DNA of 64,000 bases from Berberis thunbergii (Eukaryota > Streptophyta > Magnoliopsida > Ranunculales > Berberidaceae). Positions 38,069 to 48,366 of the stretch are shown one piece after another. A model generated the notes under the pieces. The model saw only the letters and a program-made list of their open reading frames with translations, had not been told where the DNA came from and made no database searches. The position numbers and the translations under genes were made by a program. The DNA is taken from NCBI GenBank assembly GCA_003290165.1, contig QNQO01000671.1, positions 310,001 to 374,000 of the forward strand, given 5' to 3'. Numbering within the stretch: the stretch's first letter is position 1; the number at the start of each line of letters is the position of its first letter.

Positions 38069-38134
38069 TGATGATACACAAAAAATTTCACATCCCTGAG
38101 CAGTACACGTGTCATGATTAACTCGAGAAATTAC
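38069..38134 (+). repeat. 3' LTR of retrotransposon B, first segment
   Basis: It begins TGATGATACACAAAA and runs to GAGAAATTACG, where CACTA-2 sequence takes over. The remainder of the LTR resumes at 44927. About 25 bp of LTR present in the 5' copy between these points are missing. Confidence 0.8.
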
Positions 38135-38499
38135 GATTTAAAACCGTTGCAAATTTTTTTAGCCAAGGTAGCCACGGTTTTTAGCCGTTGCAATAGTTAG
38201 CCACGGTTTAAAACCGTGGCAAAATTTTTTTTTTTTTAATTTTTTTTTTTTTTTTTGCTATCAAATGACTTTGAGTCATTGAGTCAAAATCTATCAAATA
38301 ATGGAGGCAAAGTAATGTAATTAATAAGAAAATGTATTACATAGAGTCAAAATCTATCAAATAATATCTCAAATACAAATTTCTAGGAGGCATATCTAAG
38401 CTTGTTTCATCCAAATTTCTTCTGCTGTTTGAATCTTGACTTTTCCTTGTTAAACTTTGTTGATTGTTCATGTGAGTACCACTATAGTTCTTCATATGG

Positions 38500-38844
38500 T
38501 CAATGAGAGTCTTTAAGCATATCTAGGAGGCATTTCATATTTAAATCCTCCTTAGCGTCCCTATCATCAGCAACCTCATCCAATTTTTCGAGAAAACATT
38601 TCCTATCTTGGATATCAAGTGGATGATCCTTCTCACCCTGCACCAGTTTAAAGAAAAATTCATAAGATCTTCTGAATATGAGAAAGTGTTTTCGTTTAGG
38701 TAAACTCAATGCAGTCATCAAATTTTCGAAAATCTTACATCCTGAAATTTTGGCCAGATTTTCCCAGTTTCCACCAAATCCATATTTTTGCTGTTGGCTA
38801 ATGTCCTGTACCTGTTCATAGCCAATAGTCAATGACGAGGTCAA
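38500..38844 (-). pseudogene. unrecognised captured exon(s) in CACTA-2
   Basis: A 114-codon minus-strand frame reads IGYEQVQDISQQQKYGFGGN, KISGCKIFENLMTALSLPKR and CFLEKLDEVADDRDAKEDLN. It looks like ordinary protein sequence and ends at a natural stop. I cannot place it in a family. It may be a captured host exon, like its neighbours. Confidence 0.35.
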
Positions 38845-38999
38845 TCATAAACGCTACTTCGTGATTAATAGTAATGAAAGGCAAACTGGTAGAATGAAAA
38901 GAGTTTATCAGTTTTACGTGAATCAGTTTAAGCTAAAAAAAAATAAAAAAAAATTTAACAGAAGAAGATGTTACAGCAGCACAAAAGCAACCAGCGCAC

Positions 39000-40129
39000 C
39001 TTATATTTGTTTGTGTCAAAGATGACAACTCCATCTTGGCTTTTTCAGCAGTTTCAGTGAGTCGCTGAAGAGCCTGTTTATCCTTCAAAAGATCAATACC
39101 TTCATCTCTTTTGAATTCAGCTGCAAGCCAATCTACGATTCTCTGATTCGAAGATGCATAATTACCAAAAAATTGTCAGAGCCAATCAACTGTAGCATTC
39201 TAAGAAGTAATGGTTTTTGAAAAAATTAATTAATAAACAAATAACAAATAAAAGAAGAAGATTCAACTCTTGCAAACCTTGTCAAAATCATCACCACCCA
39301 AATGAGTATCTCCAGATGTGGACAAGACCTCAAATACTCCATCACCAACCTCAAGCACTGCAACAGATGTAGCAAAAAGAATCACATACTGCACACTAAC
39401 CTAATTATAAGAAAAATATAAACAAACAGCATCTTAACATGCAATATGACAGTGATTCAAATTAAAAGGGAAAGAAAAAAAAGTTGTTTAGCTGGTAAAA
39501 CCCCAACCTCATTGGCAAAATTAAAGCAAGTAGCATTCTTCCCATTTGCACAGCACTTCAAAAGAAAATGACTAGACAATTCAAACCAGATAGATACTCG
39601 ATGGATATGACCAAAAAAAAAAAAACCAGATAGATATTCAATCAATTCACTGATCAGCCTCAGCTTAATAACCATATCATATTCTCTTATTAAGTAGAAA
39701 AATGTGCACTGTCCAAGTGTGATCCCATATCAGATTAAGCCCCTATAAAGCATATGTTGTACACAGAGAGTAGAAAATCTGGAGTCTGGACATTGTGAGT
39801 TAATCAACCCTGGGAAAACGGAAAACCACAATAAAGATAGGTAATTGAATGTATAGACACTAGACAGACTAAATACCTGATACATCAAAGGTACCACCAC
39901 CAAGGTTAAATACTAGAATGGTTTCATTATTCTTCTTCTCAAACCCATATGCCAGAGAAGCAGCAATAGGTTCATTAATAATACGAAGAACATCTAATCC
40001 TGCAATACGTCCAGCATCCTTTGTTGCTGTCCTTTGAGAGTCATTGAAATAAGCAGGCACGATTACTACAGCTTTGGTGACACTATCACTCAAAAACTTG
40101 GATGCATCATCTACAAGCTTCCTCAAGAC
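39000..40129 (-). pseudogene. captured fragment of plastid stromal HSP70 (DnaK type)
   Basis: Three exons lie in gene order on the minus strand. 40129-39877 reads [40 protein letters not shown] and [18 protein letters not shown]. 39357-39278 reads [20 protein letters not shown] then GGDDFDK. 39142-39000 reads [20 protein letters not shown] and [19 protein letters not shown]. Exon joins are in frame with GT-AG borders (for instance GATGTATCAG|GT at 39877). The wording is that of the chloroplast stromal HSP70 nucleotide-binding domain. Two conserved residues differ: LVFN for LVFD in the phosphate loop, and NEPI for NEPT. The N terminus and substrate-binding domain are absent. Confidence 0.88.
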
Positions 40130-40392
40130 CTAAACAAAAAGTGAAAAAGCATGAAACTTAAAAGAAGGATCAATGATAAATACAAATTAACAATTAGCAA
40201 AAGCAAAATTTAGAAAGTATCATAGGCCTTAAAGGGTGGACTGAATAAATTTTTTGCGCGTGAAACATCTTACTGACAAGAACTAAAACTCTTGAAAGTA
40301 ATTACAATAATAAATGAAAATGAGAAACTAAAACATAAGATACTGCTGAGATGAAAAGATTTATAGTTCAGCTTTTCCTCAACTTGTCTCCT

Positions 40393-40615
40393 CTTTAAAA
40401 CAGATTCTTGACAAGGTGATGAGTGAATTGCCAGTTATAGAGTAGAAGTAAAATTTTGAGGTTTCTCAATACTAAGTGACTAAACTAGAAACATAAAATA
40501 AAAAATTGACTCTTTTAAGAAACCTCAGTAGAATTAGCAGTAAAAAATTCCAGACGTACCAAATTCTCTGCCCCAAGAAGGTTTCCTCTTTTTGCAAGAC
40601 TAACAGCAAGCTCCA
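40393..40615 (-). pseudogene. captured clathrin heavy chain fragment, copy 1
   Basis: The minus-strand exon at 40615-40558 reads ELAVSLAKRGNLLGAENLV, matching the LAKRGNLPGAENLV segment of plant clathrin heavy chain, with P changed to L. It is followed by a GT donor and about 160 bp of intron. The whole 223-bp block recurs at 42384-42606 in the same orientation. About 19 residues of coding sequence are present. Confidence 0.65.
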
Positions 40616-41534
40616 AATTGTTTAGCTATAGCAGTTGCAAGAGCACACTCGTGAGAAATACATTTCAGTTGCTATGTTACTTAACTAGGATATGGCCAAT
40701 ATATCCTAGTTAAGATCTTGACAGTCCACCCATTTTCATATCCATACTGTTTTCACTGAATATTTGTTGATTCTTAACATGAGCCTACAATAATTTATTA
40801 CACGATACGCAAGAAATGTAAGGGAAATTTGATACCAATAACAATCTTATACCTACAAAGAAAGGAAACACGATAAATAATGTAAAAGCTCCTAAGTGGT
40901 GGCAAAATCATTGTGTGGTCTGCACATGAGCCTTATAATTATAATATGAACTGTAATCATGTTTGATTGAATATAAGAACATGGTTTTGGTCTAAGAATA
41001 GCATGCTAAGAAACTAACACAATTAAAAACCACATTAGTTTACCTAACAAAAGATGCCCATAGTTCATGAAAAAGTAGACTTTCAAGAACTTTAGAGATG
41101 CTATAAGGGGTGAATAGGAGCTGTACTGATTGTGACCCTCCATTTTCATTCATAAAATAAACAAAAAACACATTGCTTTTCTGCATTTTGTTGGCTTCTA
41201 CCAAGAAAAGAAAGAAAGAAGAAGAAGACGATGGAATAGTTTTTAAGCACATTTCACTTTTAAAGGATGGTGACTTGCTAGATAGCTTTTTAGTTGTCAC
41301 CAACAAAGGCACTAGTGGTAGAGTTAAGAAATCACACAGGGATTGTTCAAATCTAGATATTTTTGACTGTCAAAACCTTCGCCCCTAAGGTTTCTTTTAC
41401 TTGTGGTGGGCTGAGTTATTGTTTAGGTTTTGCCTTAGCCCACCCAGCCTGAGCCCATTATTGATTCCAGATCTCGACGCTCATCGATTAGGGCAGGAGC
41501 TTGAATGTCAACATGTTTGATCCCTTCTAGCCGT

Positions 41535-41666
41535 CGAGGAAAGGGGCGAGGGGGTGGGTATTACCACTCATCCCCCTTGAGATTTGCAAAGCCGTGTGTC
41601 TCGAGGGCACATGCATGCATCTCAAGGGGGATGAGTGGTCACACTCACCCCTCCCCCGTTTCCTCG
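41535..41666. repeat. fold-back repeat with 48-49 bp arms (MITE-like)
   Basis: The arms 41535-41583 and 41619-41666 are inverted copies, sharing CACTCATCCCCCTTGAGAT and CGAGGAAA. The loop is 35 bp. A right-arm-like copy lies in CACTA-3 at 59510-59581, including CCTCGCCATTTAGAATTT. This suggests a small dispersed repeat family. Confidence 0.55.
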
Positions 41667-42383
41667 CCATTTAGAATTTTCCTTGTTAAAAATATTGAAA
41701 CTGAAGTCTTATACCAAAAGCTGATATAGAAGGCTTATACGCCTTGGGTTCTCTGGTCACGGTTCAAAGGGAAGCCCTAGCTTGATATCATTTGACAGGT
41801 GTTGTGGATGAAAAGCACAAGGGAGGGCTCAAATACTCTTTTAACAAGGCATTGACACACTGTCAATGGTAGCCTCACTAATTGGCTAATGTTGTGGTAG
41901 TTCAACCCTCACGTCTCAGGTTTAATAAGCATCCGCAACACGCTTGCCTTTCAAAAAAAAAAAAAAAATGGGGAATGTTTTGAAATTTTTTAGAGCTAGG
42001 CCTAGTGCCAGGGAGGCTCTCTAGCACGTTTCATTCATAAACATCAATTCCATTGTAACAAATTCCAACCATTTGAGCAAAGGGTGAGAAATGAATTCAA
42101 TTTCACATCTCAAGATCCAATTTTTAATAATAAATTTGATGATTTTTACAAAAATTGAAATGAAAATACACATAGAAACAAAATTTTATTTCAACATATA
42201 CAAATATCACTCCAATATATACATTTGCTAGGAGATCCAATTCGCTGATTCTTTGTACATGTTTGATGCAAACTGAAACAAGCAAACAACTTTCAACAAT
42301 TCTAGGTAATCAGGCTAGCCAGCCATTTTTTTGCTAGGGTTGAGTCTTTTTACAATTTTATCCCTTTTTACAATTAAACTAGT

Positions 42384-42606
42384 CTTTAAAACAGATTCTT
42401 GACAAGGTGATGAGCGAATTGCCAGTTATAGAGTAGAAGTAAAATTTTGAGGTTTCTCAATACTAAGTGACTAAACTAGAAACATAAAATAAAAAATTGA
42501 CTCTTTTAAGAAACCTCAGTAGAATTAGCAGTAAAAAATTCCAGACGTACCAAATTCTCTGCCCCAGGAAGGTTTCCTCTTTTTGCAAGACTAACAGCAA
42601 GCTCCA
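42384..42606 (-). pseudogene. captured clathrin heavy chain fragment, copy 2
   Basis: This is a direct duplicate of 40393-40615 with only two substitutions in 223 bp. The exon reads the same AKRGNLPGAENLV-type segment, but here with the family residue P restored at the codon where copy 1 has L. The copies are separated by 1.8 kb of unrelated DNA, so duplication happened after or during capture. Confidence 0.65.
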
Positions 42607-43514
42607 TAAACTGCGCGGTCAAAATGTGTTTTAGTTTAATGTTAGTTTAATGTTTTCGTTAGTCAGACCCTTGAATTAATGTTGTAACCTCGTTAGTTTA
42701 ATGTTTTAGTTTAGTAGTGTCGTTAATTTAAAACACTAGTGGATTTTAAATGCGCGGTCAAAATGTGTTTTGTCCATAAACTGCCAATGACCCTTATAAT
42801 TATTCCAGCACCAACATCCACTTCCATCCTCCCCCCAAAGCAGTAGGAAAATCTGTTGAAACTTGCAAAAAAAATCAAAGTTTATGTGTTCAACTTTATA
42901 CCTTTTGGGGTAAATTTTTATTGTGTTTTATAATACAGATTTTTGCTGCACTAAAAGAGGACCTGGTAGTCCATTAAAAAGGTGAAGGATGCCAGCAAAT
43001 ATGTTTGACTATGTATTGTAAATATACCCTTTGAAGCACTTCAATACTAAACAAAATTCTCAATAAACTCTTTTAGTCAATACATAATCAACTCCAAATT
43101 GGGCTTTCTTTATGTTTTAAATTTTTCATGAGGTTGTTTATCTAAGACCGGGAACAAACCTCCCAAAACCATTTTCCCTTCTTCAAAAATAAGTTCGTTT
43201 AAAAGGTTCATTTTAAAAAAAATATGTATATACCAAGGCTCTTCCCACATTATCGCTTGCCCCCATGAATTGCACAAAAGATGCCATGATATAAGTATTA
43301 TGATATTTGACATAATTGAGGGGTGAATATGAATGCCAATACTTCATTTAACTTATGTTATGAGATGTGAAAGATATCTTTTAACTCGTTTAAATGATTA
43401 AGGACTACATATGGCCTTTCGTTATGGTGATATGTTATAAGAAATGTTCTAAAAGTGTAATCCATGTTAAAATGGAATGGAAATGAAAATACAACTTTAT
43501 AAAATGAAAAGAAT
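42607..43514. other. CACTA-2 spacer with short direct repeats
   Basis: GCGCGGTCAAAATGTGTTTT occurs at about 42612 and again at 42752, bracketing repeats of TTAGTTTAATGTTTT. No coding content is recognised up to the thioesterase fragment. Confidence 0.5.
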
Positions 43515-44063
43515 GATGCTCACTGTAGCTAAAGTAATCATACTGCTTCAACTGAAGCTCTTGACGATTGTCTTCCTCTACATTAAATGATCCACCCACT
43601 TCAGCCTGCAAATAGCATTTTCAATCATTAAAATTCCAATACACCTAAAATTTCAACACAAACCCTTCAAACAGGGAAGAAAAAAAAAACTTACCTCTCC
43701 TTCAAATATGAAATAGATTCCATCTCCCTTATCCCCTTCGCGAACAACATAGTCCCTGGGGTCTACAATACATCACAAGCATATAATCTCAATCACCAAT
43801 TTCAAATCCTTACGAGCAATCAACAAACAAATTGTGCATTCTGACTTACTGTAATGTTTGATTTGAACAACTTCCGTAATTTTCTTGATTGATGAACTCG
43901 GAAGCCTCTGGAGTAGAGGAACATGACCAAGAAACCCGACCACTTGTCATCCATGCAAAACCAATCAGAAAACGAGATTGTTTTCAATAAATCAAACAAA
44001 GTTATTTAAAGAATCATAAAATGATAAATTAGGGTTTCAAGAATCACCTGATTCGATATCCAT
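43515..44063 (-). pseudogene. captured 5' part of acyl-CoA thioesterase with cyclic-nucleotide-binding domain (ACH-like)
   Basis: The start codon is at 44063-44061 and exon 1 encodes MDIES. The following exons are 43942-43850 ([20 protein letters not shown] then [11 protein letters not shown]), 43762-43695 (DPRDYVVREGDKGDGIYFIF then EGE) and 43605-43515 (AEVGGSFNVEEDNRQELQLK then QYDYF). All exon borders carry GT-AG signals and phases are compatible. The order matches the N-terminal cNMP-binding domain of plant acyl-CoA hydrolase 1/2 (TesB type), a peroxisomal thioesterase family. The hotdog catalytic domains are absent. Because the initiator codon and upstream DNA are included, the fragment may bring a host promoter into the element. 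Confidence 0.8.
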
Positions 44064-44640
44064 TTCAAAGGTTTGACAAAAGCTAGGTCTTTCTTTCGTT
44101 CTCGAAGCCCTCTCTCCCGCGATTGTGGAATTGATGTAATGTACGAAAGCAAGAACAACAACGAGAGGGGATTCGGGGAAATTGATCCATTCGGAGAAAT
44201 CTTCTTCTTCTCCTCTTCAGAAATCGAGCTTGAGAAAAGAAGAAAGTGATTAACAAAGAGGGTTTGCTTTGCTGAAAGAAGAAAAAAATCAGAAGAAGAG
44301 ATTAACAAAGAGATCTAAAGAATAAGGAGATCTAAAGATGAAGAAGGAGATCTTACCTTCTCTTCTTCTTCTTCTTCTTCTTCTTCTTCTTCTTCTTCTA
44401 TCGTCCTCTCCTTCATTCGTCCTTCTTCTTCCCTGCTCCAAGAGTCTGTTTCATCCCTGCTTCTTCTTCTATCGTCCTTCCCTGTTTCGTCCTTCTTCTT
44501 CCCCATTTTGTCCTTCTTCTTCTTCCCTGTTTCGTCCTTCTTCTTCTTCTTCCCTGCTTTTCCTTCATTCGTCCTTCTTCTTTCTTTCGAGAATATCTGT
44601 TTTTCATCAATTTTTTTCGCCAAAGCGCGAAAATCTCCCT
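44064..44640 (-). promoter_or_regulatory. probable captured 5' UTR and promoter of the thioesterase fragment
   Basis: This DNA lies directly upstream of the captured ATG and carries a TTC/GAA microsatellite (44355-44401) and more CTT-rich repeats to about 44590, of the kind often found in plant 5' UTRs. The boundary with CACTA subterminal DNA is near 44640. No TATA box was assigned. Confidence 0.4.
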
Positions 44641-44689
44641 CCAAAGCGCGAAACCATTTTGGCGAAAGTGTGAAAGTTAAAAAATTTTA

Positions 44690-44926
44690 GTTACGATTTC
44701 AAACCGTTGGCAGGTTTAGCCACGGTTATAAACCGTTGGCAGTTATAGCCACGGTTTAAAACCGTAGCAACCCTTTTAGTGTAGTGTTTTTTCCCCACGG
44801 TTTTATTTTTTAGCAACGGTTTTAAACCGTTGGTCATTATAGCCACGGTTTTAGCCGTGGCAAATAAACCAACGGCTTAGAGCCGTGGCCACCTCCCCGT
44901 AGCTAAACGAGCCTTTTGGTGTAGTG
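44690..44926. repeat. CACTA-2 right subterminal array and TIR, with an internal second terminus
   Basis: Dyad repeats of the CAACGG/CCACGG type run from 44692 to 44910 and end in CCTTTTGGTGTAGTG. A near copy of the terminus, CCCTTTTAGTGTAGTG, ends internally at 44786. The element may therefore have gained a second end or be joined to another element's end. Confidence 0.75.
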
Positions 44927-45500
44927 CTTATTCAGCCCAAGCGATACAAAGCCCGCCTAATTCAGTCCGTCAGACGGACCCAAACTCTTACAACATGCTA
45001 GGTCCACATGTCTCATAACTATCCTCAATACCCGTAAGTCCTACTAAGGCAAGTATCTCGAGGATTAGCTTCGGACATGCATTTACAACAGCTCTATGCT
45101 TTCAACTAGGAAACAAATACCAGAATACATTTCACGCAGGGAAACTTCCTTTACGGGTTGCTCTTGGTTTGGAAACTATCTCCCGCATATCTAAGAGCAT
45201 AGGGCTAACAAGGAGCCCACCCTCCTACAACACGACTCCTAATTAGAGAAGGATCTCGACGAATATCTCCTTTTGAAATACGCCTACGATTGCATGGTAG
45301 AATCTGGACTACTGCACTATAAATAAGAAATGAGGTTGGTAAGCTAAGGTACATTACAAATTCCCTGTTTACAACATTACACATTCCTCAGATCCCTGTC
45401 TAACTTTAGCATCGGAATGCCATCGGCCGTGGCTCACGTGCGTTACTTGTGCAGGTCAGCAAGACTAGGTCAAAGCAGGGAGCGAAAAACGACAGCATCA
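44927..45500 (+). repeat. 3' LTR of retrotransposon B, second segment
   Basis: It resumes with CAGCCCAAGCGATACAAAGC and ends GACAGCATCA. It is collinear with 5' LTR positions about 10995-11574. It is followed by TCATG, the near match to the upstream flank CCATG. Confidence 0.8.
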
Positions 45501-46089
45501 TCATGGTTAAAAACAACAAAACTAACATATAAATGTCTTGTCATATGTAAACTAACAAATTTACTGTGTATTCATTGTATATAGACTAATATACACTGTA
45601 TATCATTGTATATTAGTCTATATCAAATATAAATTCAACTAATTTAACAAATTTACACAATTGAACAAATTTACAGTGTCTATCACATACAAAATTACTA
45701 AATTTAGTGTATATCACATACAAATTTAATAAAATTCAAACAATTTTTAGTGAATTTCAGTGAAATCAAACAAACGTTCAGTTCAATGACAGTGATGAGT
45801 TTACCTACTCAAGATGGATGACAACAGTGAGTGGTTTTTAGCTTGGAATCTTCTTCGTCTCCCCATCTCTACGTCTCCCCCTCTCCCTCTCTGCGAAGAC
45901 ACTCCCCTACCCTCTTCTTGAGCGATCTCTATTCCTTCCCATCCCCTCGAGTGACTACAGTACCCTCGAGCTTACTCCGTCACAGTCAGTCGAGAGATCT
46001 CCTTCCACCCCCTCTCCCTTTATCCCTCTGTCCCAAACTGAAAACAAATCTTCTACTAGGGTTCGAGGGAGGAAAAGGGGTAAGGTATG

Positions 46090-46270
46090 TGGCACGTACT
46101 TCGCACGTGAGGGGTAAATAGGGTATTTCAAAAGAATTAATTTTTTTACTAGTCAAAGGAGTTGGCTTAACGATCAAACGTAAAAATGGAGGTTAGACAG
46201 AATTAAAATAACCAGTGGCACCCAAATAGGATTTCACCTAAATTAGTGGAGGCTAAAAGGTAAATAACCC
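46090..46270 (-). repeat. right TIR of the Mutator-like element
   Basis: This arm is inverted relative to 9482-9690. It ends GGTAAATAACCC at 46270 and is followed by the target duplication copy TTTCTTATT. The adjacent inner DNA (45506-46089) is AT-rich, then CTC-rich, with no recognised gene. Confidence 0.75.
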
Positions 46271-46320
46271 TTTCTTATTTGTTTTTTATTTTTGTAAAAT
46301 TAGCTAAAATGTGCATAATA

Positions 46321-46321
46321 A

Positions 46322-46358
<37 letters not shown>
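46321..46358. repeat. (ATT)n microsatellite
   Basis: A run of about twelve ATT units is followed by GTT units. Confidence 0.9.
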
Positions 46359-48366
46359 GTTGTTGTTTTTTATTTATTTATTTAAATTTTTTTTATAAAA
46401 GTAATTTTGGTTCCAATATGGCGTCATCTCTTCTTAAAACAAAATCTTTAAAAATCAGAATGCGACTATTATTCGAATTTTTAACCAGAAACACTCCTAT
46501 GACTAAAAGACAGTTTTATCTTAATCTTCATTTTGGAGCAACTTCTTGGAGATTTTATGCAGATCATACTAACAAATTAAGAATTGGCAGTTCGACTTTT
46601 AATAAATTGACTTTTAACCCTTTTTGAAAATAGAGAAATTAGGTTCATTGCTTCAGGGTGGTTATCAAGTCCTAAGATGGGATTGATTAAATGATAAGAT
46701 GAGACACATTACTTGTCTTTGGCCACACTGATATAAATAGATGGCCAAAAGTGAGGTTGTGAGATTAAAAAATCTCATTAAATTTGATAATAAGAGGTGC
46801 TAATGTGAACAAACCCTACCATTTCTCCCGCATTGACTCAAAGATAATATAAAATTGCAATGGAGTATATTGAGATCAAAGGCCCTCGTTGAATATCCCA
46901 ACAAACGCGAGTTAGACTTAAAAATGCCCACATGGCACATGACATAAAGTGGACATCCCATATGGAAGATCTAATATTCAAAACCAAGTTGATGGTCATT
47001 ACATATTTTGGTAATTATATTTTTGGTTCATGAATTCTCACTATACTCTCTAGATCTCATCACTTGGAAAGAGAAATTTTAATTATAGAAAAACCCATGT
47101 GTAATCAACCTTCATATGGGGAGGTGTCACGTTTCCCCCACGTCGAATCCTTGGTATAACTATGCTCCCATGGTTGCAGAGTTTGATAAATAATAATACC
47201 AACTTAATTAAGTTTTTTTTTTTCTCTTTATGTAGAAAATCAAAATCATTGGATTGCTTAGTTGATAGTTATGTATTTGATTAGTGAGATTTGGTAATAT
47301 TTGCTTCAGTTTAGAATAAAGACATTCTTTTCCTAACACCCTGGCGACCATGGCCGTAAATAGGAGGAGCTTTGTTGGCTGTCAACATGGCCAAGTAACC
47401 ATTAGAATCCCATTAAAAGCTCTTGGTGGTGTATTTTAAACTCAATTAGCTTAATAATATTGATGAAATTTAATAAAATTTAGATATTTATTTCAATCTT
47501 GAAATGAAGTTTATACTAGTTTATCAAGTAATCAATGGCTGAACAGGAGTAGGTGAAGTCACATGGATAAGTAGAAGGAATTGAGTTTTTCAAAAGAGAT
47601 GCTTTGAACTAGACTTATAACCAGTCCTTCTAGCCCTTCTAGTCGGCCTTGGTCTGGTGTTTGGTTTTCACGTTTGACCAACATTTTTAAACTTTTGTCC
47701 CTCTCTCTTTAAATATAACCACATTTTTAAACTTTTGTCCCTCTCTCTTTAAATATAACCACAATAAAGGAGAGGCAAAAGGGTAATTACGCCCGGCTAA
47801 GTGTGAAAATCAGGCGCCAAACCGACTAGAATTTCCACTTATAAACAAGGTACTGAAGTTTCCAATCAATGGCCGTAGTAGTTGAGATGGCATGATGACA
47901 ATAATTTGGGGGCGCATGCCATGGACTAATAACTGCTATAATATTCTTTATATACAAATGAAAGGGAGTGATAATAATGATTGATATTTTGCGCATCTCC
48001 TTCAACCATGCATGAAGATTTATGTGATATATCATCATTTTGGTTGTTATCACCATCACTATATAACAACATTTTTATTAGGACACTGTCACCATTTTTG
48101 TCATTATATCTTCAATATGCAATTAAGTAACATGGGTATGTTTTAGTTTCATTTGGATAAATCTGGTTAAGAGTCATAGTAATCTACGCCCAAGAGTGTT
48201 TGGCTTCACAGAACACAACCTGAACATTGTTTGACACGACACATTAAGCATTTAAACAATGTCGAGTGTTATACAATTTAGATTGGACCAAACAACTAAA
48301 CAAGGACTAATGAGGTAAACACAACGAGATCAATAGCATGCGCTATAATCATTGTGTATTAATACT
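46359..48366. other. intergenic DNA, no supported gene
   Basis: A 69-codon frame at 46418-46627 has no recognisable features. A perfect 40-bp tandem duplication lies at 47681-47760. Nothing else is supported. Confidence 0.5.
47681..47760. repeat. perfect 40-bp tandem duplication
   Basis: Two identical units, 47681-47720 and 47721-47760, each begin ACATTTTTAAACTTTTGTCC. Complete identity suggests a recent event. Confidence 0.9.

Larger units (their letters stand above)
38135..44926. mobile_element. CACTA-2, 6.8 kb, non-autonomous, left terminus deleted, with captured host fragments
   Basis: The right end TTTTGGTGTAGTG finishes at 44926. The left end lacks CACTACACC and begins inside the subterminal repeat array. 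With the missing 25 bp of LTR, this indicates a deletion across the left junction. The subterminal array (38135-38225) matches that of CACTA-3 (49870-49905), including the run of T and TTTTTGCTATCAAATGACT. No transposase is present. The interior holds fragments of stromal HSP70, clathrin heavy chain (twice) and an acyl-CoA thioesterase. Confidence 0.85.
10902..45500 (+). mobile_element. LTR retrotransposon B (Ty3/gypsy, Tat-like, gag-protease only), with two nested CACTA elements
   Basis: The element runs 5' LTR (10902-11574), primer-binding region, gag, protease, antisense ORF, polypurine tract (about 38053-38068) and 3' LTR (38069-38134 plus 44927-45500). The flanks CCATG (10897-10901) and TCATG (45501-45505) match at 4 of 5 bases, fitting a 5-bp target duplication. 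CACTA-1 splits the protease and CACTA-2 splits the 3' LTR. With both removed the element is about 9.2 kb. Reading all frames I find no reverse transcriptase, RNase H or integrase. It therefore resembles the non-autonomous 'TR-GAG' class. The two LTRs differ at many positions, so the insertion is old. Confidence 0.8.
9482..46270. mobile_element. Mutator-like element (non-autonomous), split by nested retrotransposon B
   Basis: Left end 9482 and right end 46270 are long inverted repeats of about 180 bp, each starting GGGTTATTTACCTTTTAGCC from the outside. The flanking 9 bp are TTTATTATT (9473-9481) and TTTCTTATT (46271-46279), 8 of 9 identical. Long TIRs and a 9-bp duplication are the signature of MULEs. 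With element B and its 5-bp duplication removed, the original MULE was about 2.2 kb (9482-10896 plus 45506-46270). I see no MURA transposase. The interior holds an AATGCAATG-type degenerate repeat and AT-rich DNA with no recognised captured gene. Confidence 0.75.

Noticed and set aside
44315..44690. Frames rich in K/E/R and S/F/L on both strands
   Set aside because: They come from the TTC/GAA microsatellite in the probable 5' UTR of the captured thioesterase.
46418..46627. 69-codon frame beginning MASSLLKTKSLK
   Set aside because: No recognisable domain, no neighbours or regulatory context; short enough to be chance.
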